A DNA stretch of 64,000 bases from Cladorhizidae sp. MBARI D1340-BT2 (GCA_028752905.1 JAQNBH010000006.1:29485410-29549409), one strand, 5' to 3'. Positions 11,990 through 24,020 are shown, counted from the first letter of the stretch. A program made the numbers and translations. The notes: generated from the letters alone by a model not told the origin.

Positions 11990-13377
11990 AATCCCATAGG
12001 TAGTGTCAAGATGAATTTATCCAATGCTAGGAAATCACAGTTGAAGGCCATTCTAAAGTACCGTACCCTGAAAGGGCTGGGCTTGCTGAAACACGACCAA
12101 TGTGAAATCCATTTAGAGGAAGGAAACCCACTCCGCTTATCCCCCAACAGAATTGCCACCGCAATGAAAAATGATCTTAAGAAGGAGATAAATGAGCTAT
12201 TGTCCTTTGGTATACTCATTCCATCCAAAAGCCCATGGTGATCCCCTATGGTACCGCCTAGGAAAAATTGACTAGGGATGTACGACTCTGTATTGACTAC
12301 AGAGGGCTAAATAAAGTCACAACATATTACCCATTCCAGATGCCATGCATTGAGGACCTACTGAACGAAGTGGCTAATGCTAATTGGCTTTCCAAGATTG
12401 ATCTGAACAAGGGATTCTACCTGGTCTTTCTTGGTAGAGCCAGACAGGATAAGACAGCTTTCTGCACCCCGTGGAGGAAATAAACATTTACCCGCATGCC
12501 ATTTGATCTCAAAAATGCATCAGCAGCTTTCCAAAGGTGCATGTAAAACACTCTAGATCATTTAAGAGACTGCTGCGCGATATCTATTGATGATATATTA
12601 ATATTTTCTGCTACTTGGGAGGAACATGTACAACACATTGAAGAAGTTTTGAAAGCATTGGTTGAGGCTGGGCTGACTACGAACCTAGACAAATGTATGT
12701 GTGGGGGGCACAGTCACTAGAGTATTTGGGACACCAAATTGGACATGGCCTTGTAAGTGAGCCAGAAGCTAAAGTTAAGGCACTCAAGGACTTCCTTAGA
12801 CCTAGGAATCAGAAAGGGTTGTGGGCTATCTTGGGGACCGCCGGTTATTACTGGAAGTTTATACATGATTTTGTTAGGTGGGCGGGTCCCCTGTTCGATG
12901 CCCTGAAGAAGGGTGCCACCTGTTGCCTGGAATGGAATAAGAGAGAGTCAGATGCATTTAACCATATTGTTTCTGTTCTATGTGACGAGCACTCGCTCAT
13001 TATTCCCAGAGCTGATGATGAGCTGATTCTCCACACTGATGCCTCGATCCTCACAATTGGTGCAGTACTCTCAGTAAAGAGGGTGGGAGAGGAACAACCC
13101 ATCGCCTACTTCTCTAAGCGAACCACTCCCGCCGAAACAAACTACACTGTTTCCGGACTCGAATGACCGGCTGTGGTCAATGCTGTCGACCACTTTGCTA
13201 TTCATCTAATTGGCTGCCACTTCACTGTCCTCACAGACTAACGGGCTCTGCTAGCTCTACAATGGTCTACTCGACTGACAGGCAGACTGATGCGCTGGGC
13301 ACTGGCCCTACAAGTGTTCCAGTTCAAACTAAAGTACCAGCCAGGCATGTTACATCAGAACGCTGATGGATTGTCGT
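11990..13377 (+). pseudogene. Reverse transcriptase and RNase H of the gypsy-type element
   Basis: Colinear gypsy RT blocks are visible: EINELLSFGILIPSKSPW (12190-12240), then after a stop VRLCIDYRGLNKVTTYYPFQMP (12278 on) and LSKIDLNKGFY. After an in-frame stop at 12481 come MPFDLKNASAAFQR, then ISIDDILIF (12580-12610; the YxDD box with Tyr replaced by Ser) and LEYLGHQIG. The thumb/connection (GTAGYYWKFI) and RNase H (LHTDASILTIGAVL, then IAYFSKRTTPAE) follow to ~13166. The frame goes on to QPGMLHQNADGLS near 13375. Four or more stops or shifts break it. Nothing like an integrase follows before the 3' LTR. Confidence 0.85.
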
Positions 13378-13530
13378 GACAATGCAGGCCTGAAGATGAA
13401 GCGCTGGTGAGAGTGACTGAGGGAGCTAGGGAAACACCGCTGATTCCGGCGCCTATTAAAGTCTCAAACATGAGATCAGATCCACAATCCAACGGAGGAC
13501 CTTCAGCTGGGGGAGGAGGTGTTTCATCTC

Positions 13531-13542
13531 AGGAGGGGGAGA
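13531..13542 (+). promoter_or_regulatory. Polypurine tract
   Basis: AGGAGGGGGAGA immediately precedes the 3' LTR, the expected plus-strand primer site. Confidence 0.8.
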
Positions 13543-13916
13543 TATTGAGGGCAGACTCATCAACATGGACCATGGATGACCTTTAGGCATTAACACATAG
13601 AGTACTGAGGGAAAAGTTATGTCACACCAAACAGAATTAGATATTATATAGCCTAATGTGTGCCTACCTAGTCTATGGAACTTTGCTGAGTGTATGTAAG
13701 AATGTGTGACATCCTGTTTCCTGGTAAGTCAGGATATAAGAACCCTGACTGACCGAGGTTCAAGAACTTTGCCTTGTCCTGTAATTGCAACTTTGTGTAT
13801 TCATTAATAATCTAAATTCTCTGATTGCAAGATACGGGTGCTATTTACATAAGCATAGCTCTGGTGGCAGCAATTTATACAATCACTTGAGGGTTAGACT
13901 GGACTAACACTCAACA
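13543..13916 (+). repeat. 3' LTR of the gypsy-type element
   Basis: Begins TATTGAGGGCAGAC (first bases changed from TGTTG) and ends CACTCAACA. It matches 9168-9548 throughout and is followed by target duplication GTGTC at 13917-13921. Confidence 0.9.
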
Positions 13917-13921
13917 GTGTC

Positions 13922-14714
13922 CCTGAGCAGAATGGCAGAGGAATATTCAGCCAGAGCAGCTAATTAAGTGAATATCCAATCCTACAAAAAATTTCAATAT
14001 CTTTGAAGACAGATGCTCTTGATGATGGTGACATTCACCCGGAGTCAGGGAAGATTGCAGCTGGTGTAACAGTAGTTTCCATTGAGATGGACTATTAGCA
14101 CTCAGGCTGTAGAAGTCAGAGGTGAGGATGTAGAAGACTTGGAGGGAGAAGGAAACTCTAACAGATGCAATAGTACTGTCATGTGATAAAGTTCACAGAC
14201 CCAACTATCTGCAAGCTAAAAAATAGAGCATGGTGTTCCATTACTTCATTAGTGCACATCCTATAATAGGTCACAGAGCAATGATGTTACGAGGACAGTG
14301 ATAAATCAAACTTGAACTGGTAGCTGCTACAACTCTTAGCTTGACCACAGTCAGTGATTAGTGGGGGGGATTATCTGGTAAAGGAATTTTGGTGAGATAT
14401 CGTCACGAGTCATTTGTACCTAATTAGCTGCACACTAGACATCTAGCTTGAGCGAAGTCACATTTTGCCAGCAAGCCAAGACCATGATCTCTCTAAATAA
14501 AATATCTCTAACAAGGACATTCAGCTTTTGACTTGTTACAGATGCTAGCAGGTCGGGGTTAAACAAGTTGCACCCTTCTCTAGAAATGAAAAAGCTAGTT
14601 ATTCAGAGAGGTTCCTCTGTGTTCCCTGTAGCAATAGAGATTGACACTTTGAAGGTTGGAGAAAGGTTTGAAGAAACCTCATTTAAAATGGAGCCTTCTC
14701 GGCATAATTATGTA
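13922..14714. other. No supported gene
   Basis: Unique-looking sequence between the retrotransposon and the 32-bp array. No family-level protein similarity seen in six frames. Confidence 0.4.
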
Positions 14715-15185
14715 TCCAAGCCACCTGGTGCTACATGACCACTGTATCCAAGCCACCTGGTACTACCTGACTAGTGTATCCAAGCCACCTGGTTCTACAT
14801 GACCAGTGTATCCAAGCCACCTGGTACTACATGACCAGTGAATCCAAGCCACCTGGTACTACATGACCAGTGTATCCAATTGGTACTACAGGACCAGTGT
14901 ATCCAATTGGTACTACATGACCAGTGTATCCAAGCCACCTGGCAACATGACCAGTGTATCTAAGCCACCTGGTACTACATGACTAGTGTATCCAAGCCAC
15001 CTGGTACTACATGACCAGTGTATCTAATTGATACTACATGACCAGTGTATCCAAGCCACATGGTACTACATGACCAGTGTATCCAAGCCACCTGGTACTA
15101 CATGACAAGTGTATCCAAGCCACCTGGTACTACATGACCAGTGTATCCAAGCCACTTGGTACTACATGACCACCTGGTTACATGA
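14715..15185. repeat. 32-bp minisatellite, first block
   Basis: Unit approximately TATCCAAGCCACCTGGTACT plus ACATGACCAGTG, about 14 head-to-tail copies. Some copies are shortened (for example TATCCAATTGGTACTACA). The array continues after the solo LTR. Confidence 0.95.
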
Positions 15186-15819
15186 TGTCAGGGAATTCTC
15201 TCTCCCTGGCTGAGTTCAAAAAAGCCCGGGATGAAGCCAAACCAGCAGCTAGTGGTCAAGCTGTACACCAGATATGTGGAAACCATTGTAGCGAGTGTTG
15301 GAACAGACGAAGGACCTCACCACCAGACACTATAAATGATGTGGTCCACCTGCCTGAGGAAAGATCTACACACCCCTCACCTGATAAGAAAAGACATTGG
15401 ATTGGTCGCCAAGAGTCGGTGCCATGATGACCTGATGTCATCAAACCTAGTAGTTCGAACAGTATATAAGAAACAACTAGGGAGTAGTTAGCAGATAGCT
15501 GAATATTGCCAGAGACTTCTGCAACCAGCAATTAAGAACTGTTAGATAAGAACTCTCTGAACCTTTGTTATTGTGGTTGATATTGTGTTGTGTTATCTTG
15601 TCATGGCTGGTGTATTTATGTATCTCATAATTATAATATAACTATCTGTAGATATATTTGGGAATCCAGCAAGTCTGTTGAGAGTTGCTGAGTTTGGCTT
15701 GTTCTGAGGATTGCCAGTAAGACAGACTGGGAATCAAAGATCAGGCGTCGCGTTAAGACCAGGGATCTGCTCAGCCAGCTATAGTGTACGTACTGGAAGA
15801 AGGCTGGTTTTTCATAACA
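15186..15819 (+). mobile_element. Solo LTR inserted in the 32-bp array
   Basis: The 634-bp insert begins TGTCAGGG and ends CATAACA, so it has LTR-type TG...CA ends. It is flanked by CATGA at 15181-15185 and 15820-15824. CATGA occurs once per array unit, and removing the insert plus one CATGA restores a normal unit, so this is a real 5-bp target duplication. A TATATAAG box near 15462-15470 suggests plus orientation. No internal coding region remains. It is unrelated by eye to the 9.2-kb element's LTRs. An 81-codon frame (15182-15427) is not meaningful here. Confidence 0.8.
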
Positions 15820-16572
15820 CATGACCAGTGTACTACATGACCAGTGTATCCAAGCCACCTGGTGCTTACTACATGACCAGTGTATCCAAGCCACCTGGTA
15901 CTACATGACCAGTGTATCCAAGCCACTTGGTACTACATGACCAGTGTATCCAAGCCACCTGGTTATATGACCAGTGTATCCAAGCCACTTGGTACTACAT
16001 GACCAGTGTATCCAAGCTACCTGGTATTACATGACCAGTGTATCCGAGCCACTACATGATCAATGTATCCAAGCCACCTGGTACTACATGACCAGTGTAT
16101 CCAAGCCACCATGTACTACCTGACTAGTGTATCCAAGCCACCTGGTAATACATAACCAGTGTATCCAAGCCACCTGGTACTACATGACAAGCCACCTGGT
16201 ACTACATGACCAGTGTATCCAAGCCACCTGGTACTACATCACTAGTTTATCAAAGCCTCCTGGAACTACATGACCAGTGTGTCCAAGGCACCTGGTACTA
16301 AATGACCAGTGTATCCAAGCCACCTGGTACTTACGACATGACCAGTGTATCCAAGCCACCTGGTACTACATGACCAGTGTATCCAAGCCACCTGGTTACA
16401 TGACCAGTGTATCCAAGCCACTTGGTATTACATGACCAGTGTATCCCAGCCACCTGGTACTACATGACCAGTGTATCCAAGCCACCTGGTACTACATCAC
16501 TAGTGTATCAAAGCCACCTGGTACTACATGACTAGTGTATCCAAGCCACCTGGTATTACATGACTAGTGTAC
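15820..16572. repeat. 32-bp minisatellite, second block
   Basis: The same unit as 14715-15185, about 23 copies, with truncated copies and single-base changes. Several copies carry ACTAGTGTATC instead of ACCAGTGTATC, so at least two unit variants are interspersed. Confidence 0.95.
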
Positions 16573-16574
16573 CC

Positions 16575-16925
16575 ACCTGGGACACACAATCATTGCTCTA
16601 AATAAGAACATACATGCAGTATTATTATATGAAGGCCCATCATTGCTCCAGTTAATTAACATACAAGCAGTTAATGCATACAGAAGCCACTCATTCGTCC
16701 ATTTAACGAACATACATTCAGTACAATTATACGGAGGCATCTCATTGATCCATGTGATGAACATACATGCAGTATAAGTAAGGAGGCCACCTATTGCTGC
16801 ATGCAATGAACATACATGCTGTTCATATATACAAAGCATATTGTTCGCTCCTTATAATGAACACACATGCCGGAAAAATATATGTACGCTACTTATTCCT
16901 CATGTGAAGAACATACATGCAGTAC
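16575..16925. repeat. ~59-bp tandem repeat, about 6 diverged copies
   Basis: A GAACATACATGCAGTA-type phrase recurs near 16608, 16660, 16708, 16758, 16808, 16858 and 16908, alternating with a CTCATTGCTCCAT-type phrase. Copies differ substantially. The minus-strand 91-codon frame with repeated ACMF blocks is a by-product. Confidence 0.8.
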
Positions 16926-18186
16926 TGAGCGAGGGATGATGGTTCATCACAAAAGTTACTTATAGCCACATACAATAGGGCATGAAGTGTTTATTGTGCT
17001 AGTGGACTTTCATTATTGAAAACACTTTTTGATATGAAGTATAACATAGTGATAACATCAATAGGCATCTTCAACATTTGTTAGTTGGCCTAGAAATAAT
17101 CTAGGGACAACTTTGCCTATTCTTCCAAATGCAGATAATTCACATGTTTTATGCTCCAAGGATTAGCAGCCATTCATTTAGGCAGCCTGCAAGTCGGTCT
17201 ATTCAACCAATGGTCTTCTCATATATTGTGTCGGGAGAGAGTCATGTTGTGTAAGGGATTGCAGCAAGATTGACAGGAAGCTGTTCAACGTAAGGCATTT
17301 TTTCTAGGTGTTGGAGAAGAAAGCTGAAGAGAAGATTAGCCTGTGTGATTTTATAGTGTCCACTTATAAAAATATGTACTTAGCACGGGAGTTGGTGGGA
17401 GGGGGAAAGGGTTTGAAGTGTGAAATATTTGCAGAAGATGACTATTAAAATAATCTCATAGAAAGATCACTTTGCAATATTCAGTGATTATCCCTAAAAT
17501 ATTTACAGGTGTCCTTAATAATGGGTTATAATTTATTGTAAATTGATTTATCGGCTGTATGTGGCTGTTTACAGAGCATAAACACTCAAAGTGAAGCAAC
17601 TATCTGTTTTGCAACGTGTCGTTATTCAAATTTGCAAACAACACCTTCACCACCAGCCACTCCCTCTATTTTGATCATTAGATAAACCACACCCTCATGA
17701 TGAACCACATCCTAGATTGTTCCTCCCCCCCACCCCATCCTCTAGTCACTTAACCGCACCTACAGATACTCCGATCCATCCTCCAGTGGCTCAACCAGTG
17801 GAATTGAGGGGGGGTTAAGGCGCACAGGAAATCTGTGAGGGAAAACTTGCCCAATTCATGTTCATACAAGCATTTGAAGAATTTGAATTAAAATACCTAT
17901 AACATCATCCCCCTCTCCCTGTGTGCCTGGTGTTACAGAGAATTGTTGCCAGTTTCTCTCTAGCAGAGAGCACCAGGACCCAGCAATCAGGTTTTTTCCC
18001 CTGGGAACATAACATTGCCATTTCTGTTCAAAGAAGAATAGTACAATATATACTATATAGTATGGTGAAGAACAGTCTGAATATGATGCTTTTATGTGTA
18101 TGTACCATATCTATGCTCACATTCAAGCAATGGTCCTGGTTTAAATATGAAAATGCAGCCAGTGCTGTATGTTTTCTGATTGAATT
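16926..18186. other. No supported gene
   Basis: AT-rich, with a C-rich patch near 17725-17745 and a G-rich patch near 17808. A 92-codon plus frame (17921-18199) has no recognisable features beyond a hydrophobic segment. Confidence 0.4.
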
Positions 18187-18420
18187 TTTTAACTCTTAGA
18201 CCCCGAGCGGCCGATTTTTAGGCCGATACCTAGAGTGGTATATACCCGAGCGGCCGATTTTTGGGCCTTTTTTAAAATTTGTTTATTTTTATATTTTTAT
18301 GTATTATAATTTTTTGGGGCATTATAATCAACTTTAAACTTTTTAGTAATTTTTTTCTCCAGGACCACAGGGTGGCAGGCGCGCACATATTAGGGAGCAT
18401 AGGGTTCTAAGGGTTTTAAT
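18187..18420. repeat. GC-rich direct/inverted repeat block, possible piggyBac-type MITE
   Basis: CCGAGCGGCCGATTTTTRGGCC occurs twice, at ~18206 and ~18247, each itself nearly palindromic (GGCC...GGCC). TTAA is found just left (~18188) and at the right (~18414), and the adjoining ends (CTCTTAGACCCC and, inverted, CCCTTAGAACCC) resemble each other. This would fit a small TTAA-flanked element, but the match is weak. Confidence 0.3.
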
Positions 18421-18869
18421 GTAGTTTTGGAACTGCAGGTTGGAATGTGAAGTGGATTCCCACACACATGAAACTCCTTTTACAGTACATCGCTTAGTCT
18501 TGAATAGTTATAACAACTCTGATTAATAGAGCTCCACAAACACTACAGATTGAATCCCATTTTTATTAATTTTTAAAATGAACTTATGCTCATGTGAGGA
18601 GGTTTCTAAATAATATATTAGAAGCACCTTGTGGGTGTGAGTTTTGGAGCTGCATAGATCATATACACTTCATTGTATGGACTATATAATAGAGAGCTCA
18701 ACTGGTTAATCTTTCAGTGTATTCTATTTTCATATTAAAAATATTGCATCATTATACCTCTACATGCAACCAAAGTGGGAGTACATCTACTTGAACTGGA
18801 CCTAATTGTTGACCCTGATGGAAAGTGGTAGCCCGTTGAAGTATTTATCTTGGACTAGAGCAAACCCTA

Positions 18870-19400
18870 CTCTGTAAAGGTAGGGCAGGAGGCCACACCC
18901 CATGCACCCATGCCTTACACATGTGAAGGACGGGCATGAGACCACAGCACATGCAGCCATGCATTATATATGAGAAGGAAGGTGAGGAATCGACACCACA
19001 TGCAACCATGCTTTATAGCTACATGTATGGGTAGGGCAGGCAGCTAACGCTATGCATTATACATGCATTGAAGGGAAGTTGTCCACACTCCATGCAAACA
19101 TATGTCATACACAGTAAGGAGGGGCAGCATCTAAAGAAAAATAGGAGGCCACACCCCATAATTGTAAACTATTAATGAAAGGGCTGGGCTCATGCCTTAT
19201 GCAAGCATGACATGCCACCATGACCTTTAGAAGGGCAAGAGATCTTACCTCACGCAACCTTGCCTTATGGAAGAGCAATAGGCCTCACATTATGCAGCTA
19301 AGCCTTTAAAACATGTAAAGTAGTGGCACAACACCCTCTAGTGACCACTCCATATTAATATAATTGAACCAAGCCTTATACATGTAGAGGTTAATTTTCA
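18870..19400. repeat. Degenerate ~60-70-bp tandem repeats
   Basis: Phrases such as GGGCAGGAGGCCACACCCCATGCA and CATGCCTTATAC recur about seven times with heavy divergence. The left edge of the large duplication (about 19050) falls inside this tract. The matching tract in the second copy is at 37045-37390. Confidence 0.6.
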
Positions 19401-19850
19401 TCTGAAAGTTCTAATGCTGGTCGTCCATTACTGGGGACTAGAGTACTTTCCTAGAAATTAAAAAAAATTACGGTCGCAATTTTACTGACTTTTTGGCTGA
19501 AGAAATAGCAGTTTTATCACAATATCATTATGTGATGACAGCACCAGATATGACTATCATAGAACATAACATTTTATTGTTGCATAGTCCACGCTTTCTA
19601 CAGCTGGTAAGGTGACGGTTTCTTGCAATTGGTACGCCAGAAAAGAACTAGTTATATTGACCATGACTTGATAGGTGATAATAAGTGGTAATTTGCAACA
19701 ACCATGTACGTCTACAAGCACTCCACAAGACTAGACAAACACTAAACGTAAAATGGTCCTTAAAGTATTGGGGGACTTTACACCTGATTTTGACAGGACT
19801 GCAATAACTCCAGAATGCAACCAACTATGAGGTTGATTTTTGGGTCAAAG

Positions 19851-19925
19851 ATTTCTTTACCCCCCTAGAATCATCAGATATAATAGCTGGAATGTGGTGT
19901 ACTTAACCAGTTGAGCTAAGAGCCC
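19851..19925 (-). other. tRNA-like segment (possible SINE head), copy 1
   Basis: On the minus strand GGGCTCTTAGCTCAACTGGT begins at 19925 and contains a good pol III A-box (TAGCTCAACTGG). The next bases resemble a tRNA D-arm, but a clean B-box (GGTTCGANTCC) and anticodon stem are not evident; only a weak GATGATTC stands in its place. It could be a tRNA-derived SINE head or a decayed tRNA gene. The same segment recurs in the duplicate. Confidence 0.3.
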
Positions 19926-20494
19926 TTTGTCTGGTCTCTGGTTCATTAATTATCATAGTAACAGGTTGTAGCACATTCAGGCATGCATATGCAAAGGTAA
20001 ACTGCTGATCCTCCACCCCTCTTGAGATCTTGAGATACCGGTATTCTATTATTGTATAGTGTTGTTAAATATGTCCCTCCTCCCTCCCCCCTCAACTCAA
20101 TTATAAATGCAGCCCTGAATAGTACTTAAAAGTAGACTCCAGTGATGGACAGTTACTAACAAGCATAGTAAGTCTATACACTGCTTACTTATACCAGTTG
20201 GCTGACCTTTACCCCTGGATGCTTGTTGCAGCTGCCTGTGGTTAGGGAGGTGATGTAACTGGTGATCTGTAGCAAAGTGCATGATTGTGCATATTTACAC
20301 AATGCTAGTGATTGTGATTAGTTTACTGTTTGCTCTCCTCTCCATGATTGATTCTACCCAAACTCATATAGCATCCCTGTTTCTCATGTCACATCTGTGG
20401 AGCTAGTTGTCTACTGCATCTCACTGTTGAAGGCTTCTACTAACTTCATTTGAGAGCGACCCTCTTGCCCAACTGGTTCTGAGTGGAGGTTTTG

Positions 20495-21290
20495 CTAGTA
20501 TAGTAAATGACTAATTTTGAGGGAGACAGGTGCATTTTTTATTTTAAAAAAAAGGAAAAAGTGGGGTACCAGTTTATAGCTCCATAGATTCTGTATTCAT
20601 GGTATGTACTTGATATATAGCTCAAAAGATAGTGTTCTCTGTGTGCTTTATTTCGATACAAAAATATTTTTCATGCATGTAACTATTGCCAGGTTACTGG
20701 AAGTAAAGTGGAGGGCTCCTTAAAACCTGAATGCCTGATTTTGCCGCATAGATTGCCAAGTGCTAGAGAGTTGAAATTAACATTAGTGACTAGAAGAAGC
20801 CCTACTCTATTGAATGAGCGTTTTGATTAGGTGCTAAAACGTAAGAACGTGGTCAAATGCTCAGTTGTAAAATGAATTTTGTTAAAATTCAATAAAATTC
20901 ATTTTCCACCTGTGCGCTTGCTTGACCAGTACTTACATTTTAGCACCTAATCAAAAATAGAGTAGGGCTTTCTCTAGCCACTGGTGCTAATTTCAACTCT
21001 CTAGCACTAGGCGATCTGGAGATATTAATGTGGCAAAATCAGGCATACAGGTTTTGAGGCTCCTTCCACTTTAGTTTCAGTAACTTGCCTATAGCTATCA
21101 TATGAAAAATATTTTAGTATCAAAGCGAGCATACGGAGAGACCAATCTATTGAGCTATATATCAAGTCCATACCATGAAGTTTACAGAATCTATGGTGCT
21201 ATAAAGTGGTAACCACAAGATTGTTTTTTATAATTTAAAAATGCACCTGTCACCCCTAACAAACTCAAAGTTGACTACTTGCTAACTGAT
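20495..21290. repeat. Long imperfect palindrome (foldback element), copy 1
   Basis: Two ~390-bp arms are inverted copies around a centre at ~20890 (AAAATGAATTTT...AAAATTCATTTT). Matched pairs include CCCTACTCTATT with AATAGAGTAGGG, and ACAGGTGCATTTTT at the outer left with AAAATGCACCTGT at the outer right. Arms differ by scattered substitutions. No coding potential. A single right arm lies at 23555-24020. Best read as a non-autonomous foldback DNA transposon. Confidence 0.8.
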
Positions 21291-23082
21291 CAATGATGTT
21301 TATATTTTGTAAGAATGATTCGTTCTATAACAGGTTAAGTGTTGTGAAACATAGTCAAATCATTGGGTAATATTTTGTAAGAATGTACATGTAACCCTGT
21401 CTATGTGTCGTGTAACACAGTCTGTGATGTGTTATGATGGAACTCAATTTTGAATGTAATACCATATTTCATTAACTGATTCACCTTTTTAAGCTGATAT
21501 CTTCAAATTGGGACATTCGTCATAAAACGTTCTAAAAACAAGATTTTTACCTGAACATGTGCAGAAGGATACAGCATTATTACATTAAACTTTATTTCTT
21601 GTTTAGTTTGTGGGATTGGGTGGAGGAAGCGATAAAAATATAGAAATGAATAAAACTGATTGACAAGCAAAAAATTGCCATCATAAACTGTCCCTTCCTT
21701 ACATTTGCTGCTGTCTCTGCAAGCCAATGAGAGCTGTATATTCACCTATGCTAGCCTGAAATCCCTCAGAATATCTTATCTCTTTAGAAGAAAATTCACT
21801 CCTGGTTGGATTTCTGTGTCAGCATCTAGGATGGTTATGCATTGAAGGTGCTAGCAAATATCACGAGGCAAAGAGTTACCCTCTACAAGTTTCTCCTGGA
21901 AAAGTTGGGCATTAGTAGTAGCTAGCTGTTCTGACAACAGTAAGGGTAGCATTACCTTTACTAGAGTTTACAGGATCCCATCCAAGGACAAAAATGTCAA
22001 CTAACAAGTGTAGCATACTAATTTTAATGGAAGCAAGTCTGCATTTTCTTCTCCGTAACTAGTGATCCCTTATCAACATACTTATGTAAGCCAGAAATTT
22101 ATTAAATCATATTATCCACAGAGATCAGAATGCTCACTTAGCTGCCATCAAGCTCAAATGCACTCTCCCTGCAACATCCATCATTGTCCGTGGGACGGGA
22201 TCCAGGATGAACTATTTAAAGTTAATGCTATCCTTTCTGGTGTTAACACCTTCACAAGTTTTACATCCCAGATGCCACTGCAAAGATCTTGCTCTATCGT
22301 GGCCCAAATCAGCAGAAGACTGTAAACAATGTATCAAAGGACACTAACTCATTTCTCAAAGTCTAAACTATTGAGAGAGTTTACTGGTAGGCACAAGTAG
22401 CTTAGTGTAGGAAAAACAGCTTGCTAAAACAGCAGAATGCCCATAAAGATTCCTTCGAGGACAGTGGTTGCGATCAGCGATTGCTAACAGCATTTTTCTT
22501 GTCAAACCAGACTTGTTAATAATAACCTCCCTTTCGATTGCAACCACCCTTCAAATAGAAATTGCAGGTAGATGGACTGAAGTAAATATTATCTGCAATT
22601 GCTATTAGAAAATATATAGAAATTTTATCCCTAGCCAATTTCCTTTAGATAGGTTTGGGTCTTTCCATTCAAATCCTTTATACTTGCTTGCAAAACTGAT
22701 TAAGTTATGATTTTAATAGCCTTAACACCATTTTAGATCAGTTCTTGTAAGTTGCTAGAGTATTAAAAGGCACCTGTACATATTCCACCCCCTAATACTG
22801 CAGGGATAACTAATGTTGTTCTAATACAGCTGGTACAAAGCAGCCACCATACTAGAGCTTGGAATAACAATCCCATCGAAGAGACACCTCCCACACACGT
22901 GCATGTACTTGACTGTCAAATGCTGAACGTTCTATTTTAAGTAGGATTTAGGGGGCCTAACTTCTACCACTTTTGTCTATAACAATATTTTAGTTACCTA
23001 AACTGTGGTTGTTAAGCCTCTCATGTATAGTTACCTAAAGTTGTTAAGTTAAGTTATGGTATCTTGCTATGAAGCACTGTTC

Positions 23083-23416
23083 TCAAAGTCCTTGAAACAT
23101 GCACCAATTATGAGCATTTGAACAAGCTTCATGATTAGTGTAACATATTTCCCAGAACATTGAGGCAAGAATTGTAATAGCATAACCAGGCCTATTTATA
23201 GCTGCAACTCTCTGTAACTGTCCATAGTTTCCTAACGAGTATCTTGCTGCTCCATTGCATGACATTAGCAACCTTTCCCAAGTGATCTAGTAGCACAGGA
23301 TGCTCCTCCTGCATGTCCTCTAAATTGCCAAAAAAATTTCCAATGTTCCAATGATGGTATAACTGGATCATAAAGGATATCAACATTAAGCCTGTCACAA
23401 GAATTGCATATTTCAT
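23083..23416 (-). pseudogene. Unrecognised conserved exon-like block, copy 1
   Basis: On the minus strand a 74-codon frame (23192-23416) begins MKYAILVTGLMLISF and continues through HLGKVANVMQWSSKILVRKL; the duplicate (41048-41403) keeps most of it. A diverged inverted third copy at ~50080-50345 keeps the SSKILVRK part. An in-frame stop follows SCSYK in this copy. I do not recognise the family; repeated occurrence suggests it belongs to a dispersed element rather than a host gene. Confidence 0.35.
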
Positions 23417-23554
23417 GATAACTGATCTTCAAAAGGTTTTATAGATGAATAAACTTTGCTGAATAAAACAAATTGCAAAGAATGCAGGATAGACCATCTA
23501 TAGGTCGTTACATCATCTCAGGAGCCGCGGTACTTAATTTAATATGGCGTGGGA

Positions 23555-24020
23555 GTCTTATGAATTTCATTCATTTTCCACCCACACGCTTGACTACGTA
23601 CTTACATTTTAGTGCCAAATCAAAACTGTCATTGTATAGTGTAGGGCTTCCTGTTAACACTGGTGCTAATTTCAACTCTCTAGCACTTGGCAATCTGCAG
23701 ATATTTACGCACCAAAATCATGCATTCAGGTATTTTAGGATCCTTCCACTTGTAGCTCCTGTAACATGGCTATAGTTTTATCTATGAAAAATATTTTAGT
23801 ATCAACATAGAGCACACAGAGAGACCTATCTTTTGAGCTGTATATAAAGTCCATAACATGAAGTTTGCAGAATCTATGGAGCTATAAAGTGGTAATCACA
23901 AGTTGTTGTTTTTTAATTAAAAAAATGCACCTGTTATCCCTGAAAAACTCCCAGTTGAGTCATTGCGAACTGGTGATGTTTATATTTTGTAATAGTGATT
24001 CTATCACAGGTTAAGTATTG
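23555..24020. repeat. Single arm of the palindromic element, copy 1
   Basis: From TTCATTCATTTTCCACCC to the AACTGGTGATGTTTATATTTTG phrase it follows the right arm of 20890-21290. Similarity extends past the palindrome edge into GTTTATATTTTGTAAGAATG...ACAGGTTAAGT. So the repeat family is longer than the inverted part. Confidence 0.75.

Larger units (their letters stand above)
9168..13916 (+). mobile_element. Ty3/gypsy-superfamily LTR retrotransposon, complete ends, defective coding region
   Basis: The element is 4749 bp. It begins TGTTG and ends CAACA, and is flanked on both sides by GTGTC (9163-9167 and 13917-13921), a 5-bp target-site duplication. Two LTRs of 381 and 374 bp, a primer-binding-site candidate just inside the 5' LTR and a purine-rich tract just before the 3' LTR are all present. 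Internal order is gag, protease, integrase remnant, reverse transcriptase, RNase H. The gypsy norm is integrase last, so this order points to the Gmr1-like lineage, known for integrase upstream of RT. Multiple stops and frameshifts and a missing integrase core make it non-autonomous. Confidence 0.9.

Noticed and set aside
15182..15427. 81-codon frame with a zinc-finger-like HxxCGNHCxxC
   Set aside because: It starts before the solo LTR boundary and lies within the LTR; the Cys/His spacing fits no standard finger.
14715..16572. CRISPR-like appearance of regularly spaced 32-bp repeats
   Set aside because: Units are directly adjacent with no unique spacers, no cas genes exist, and the sequence is eukaryotic.
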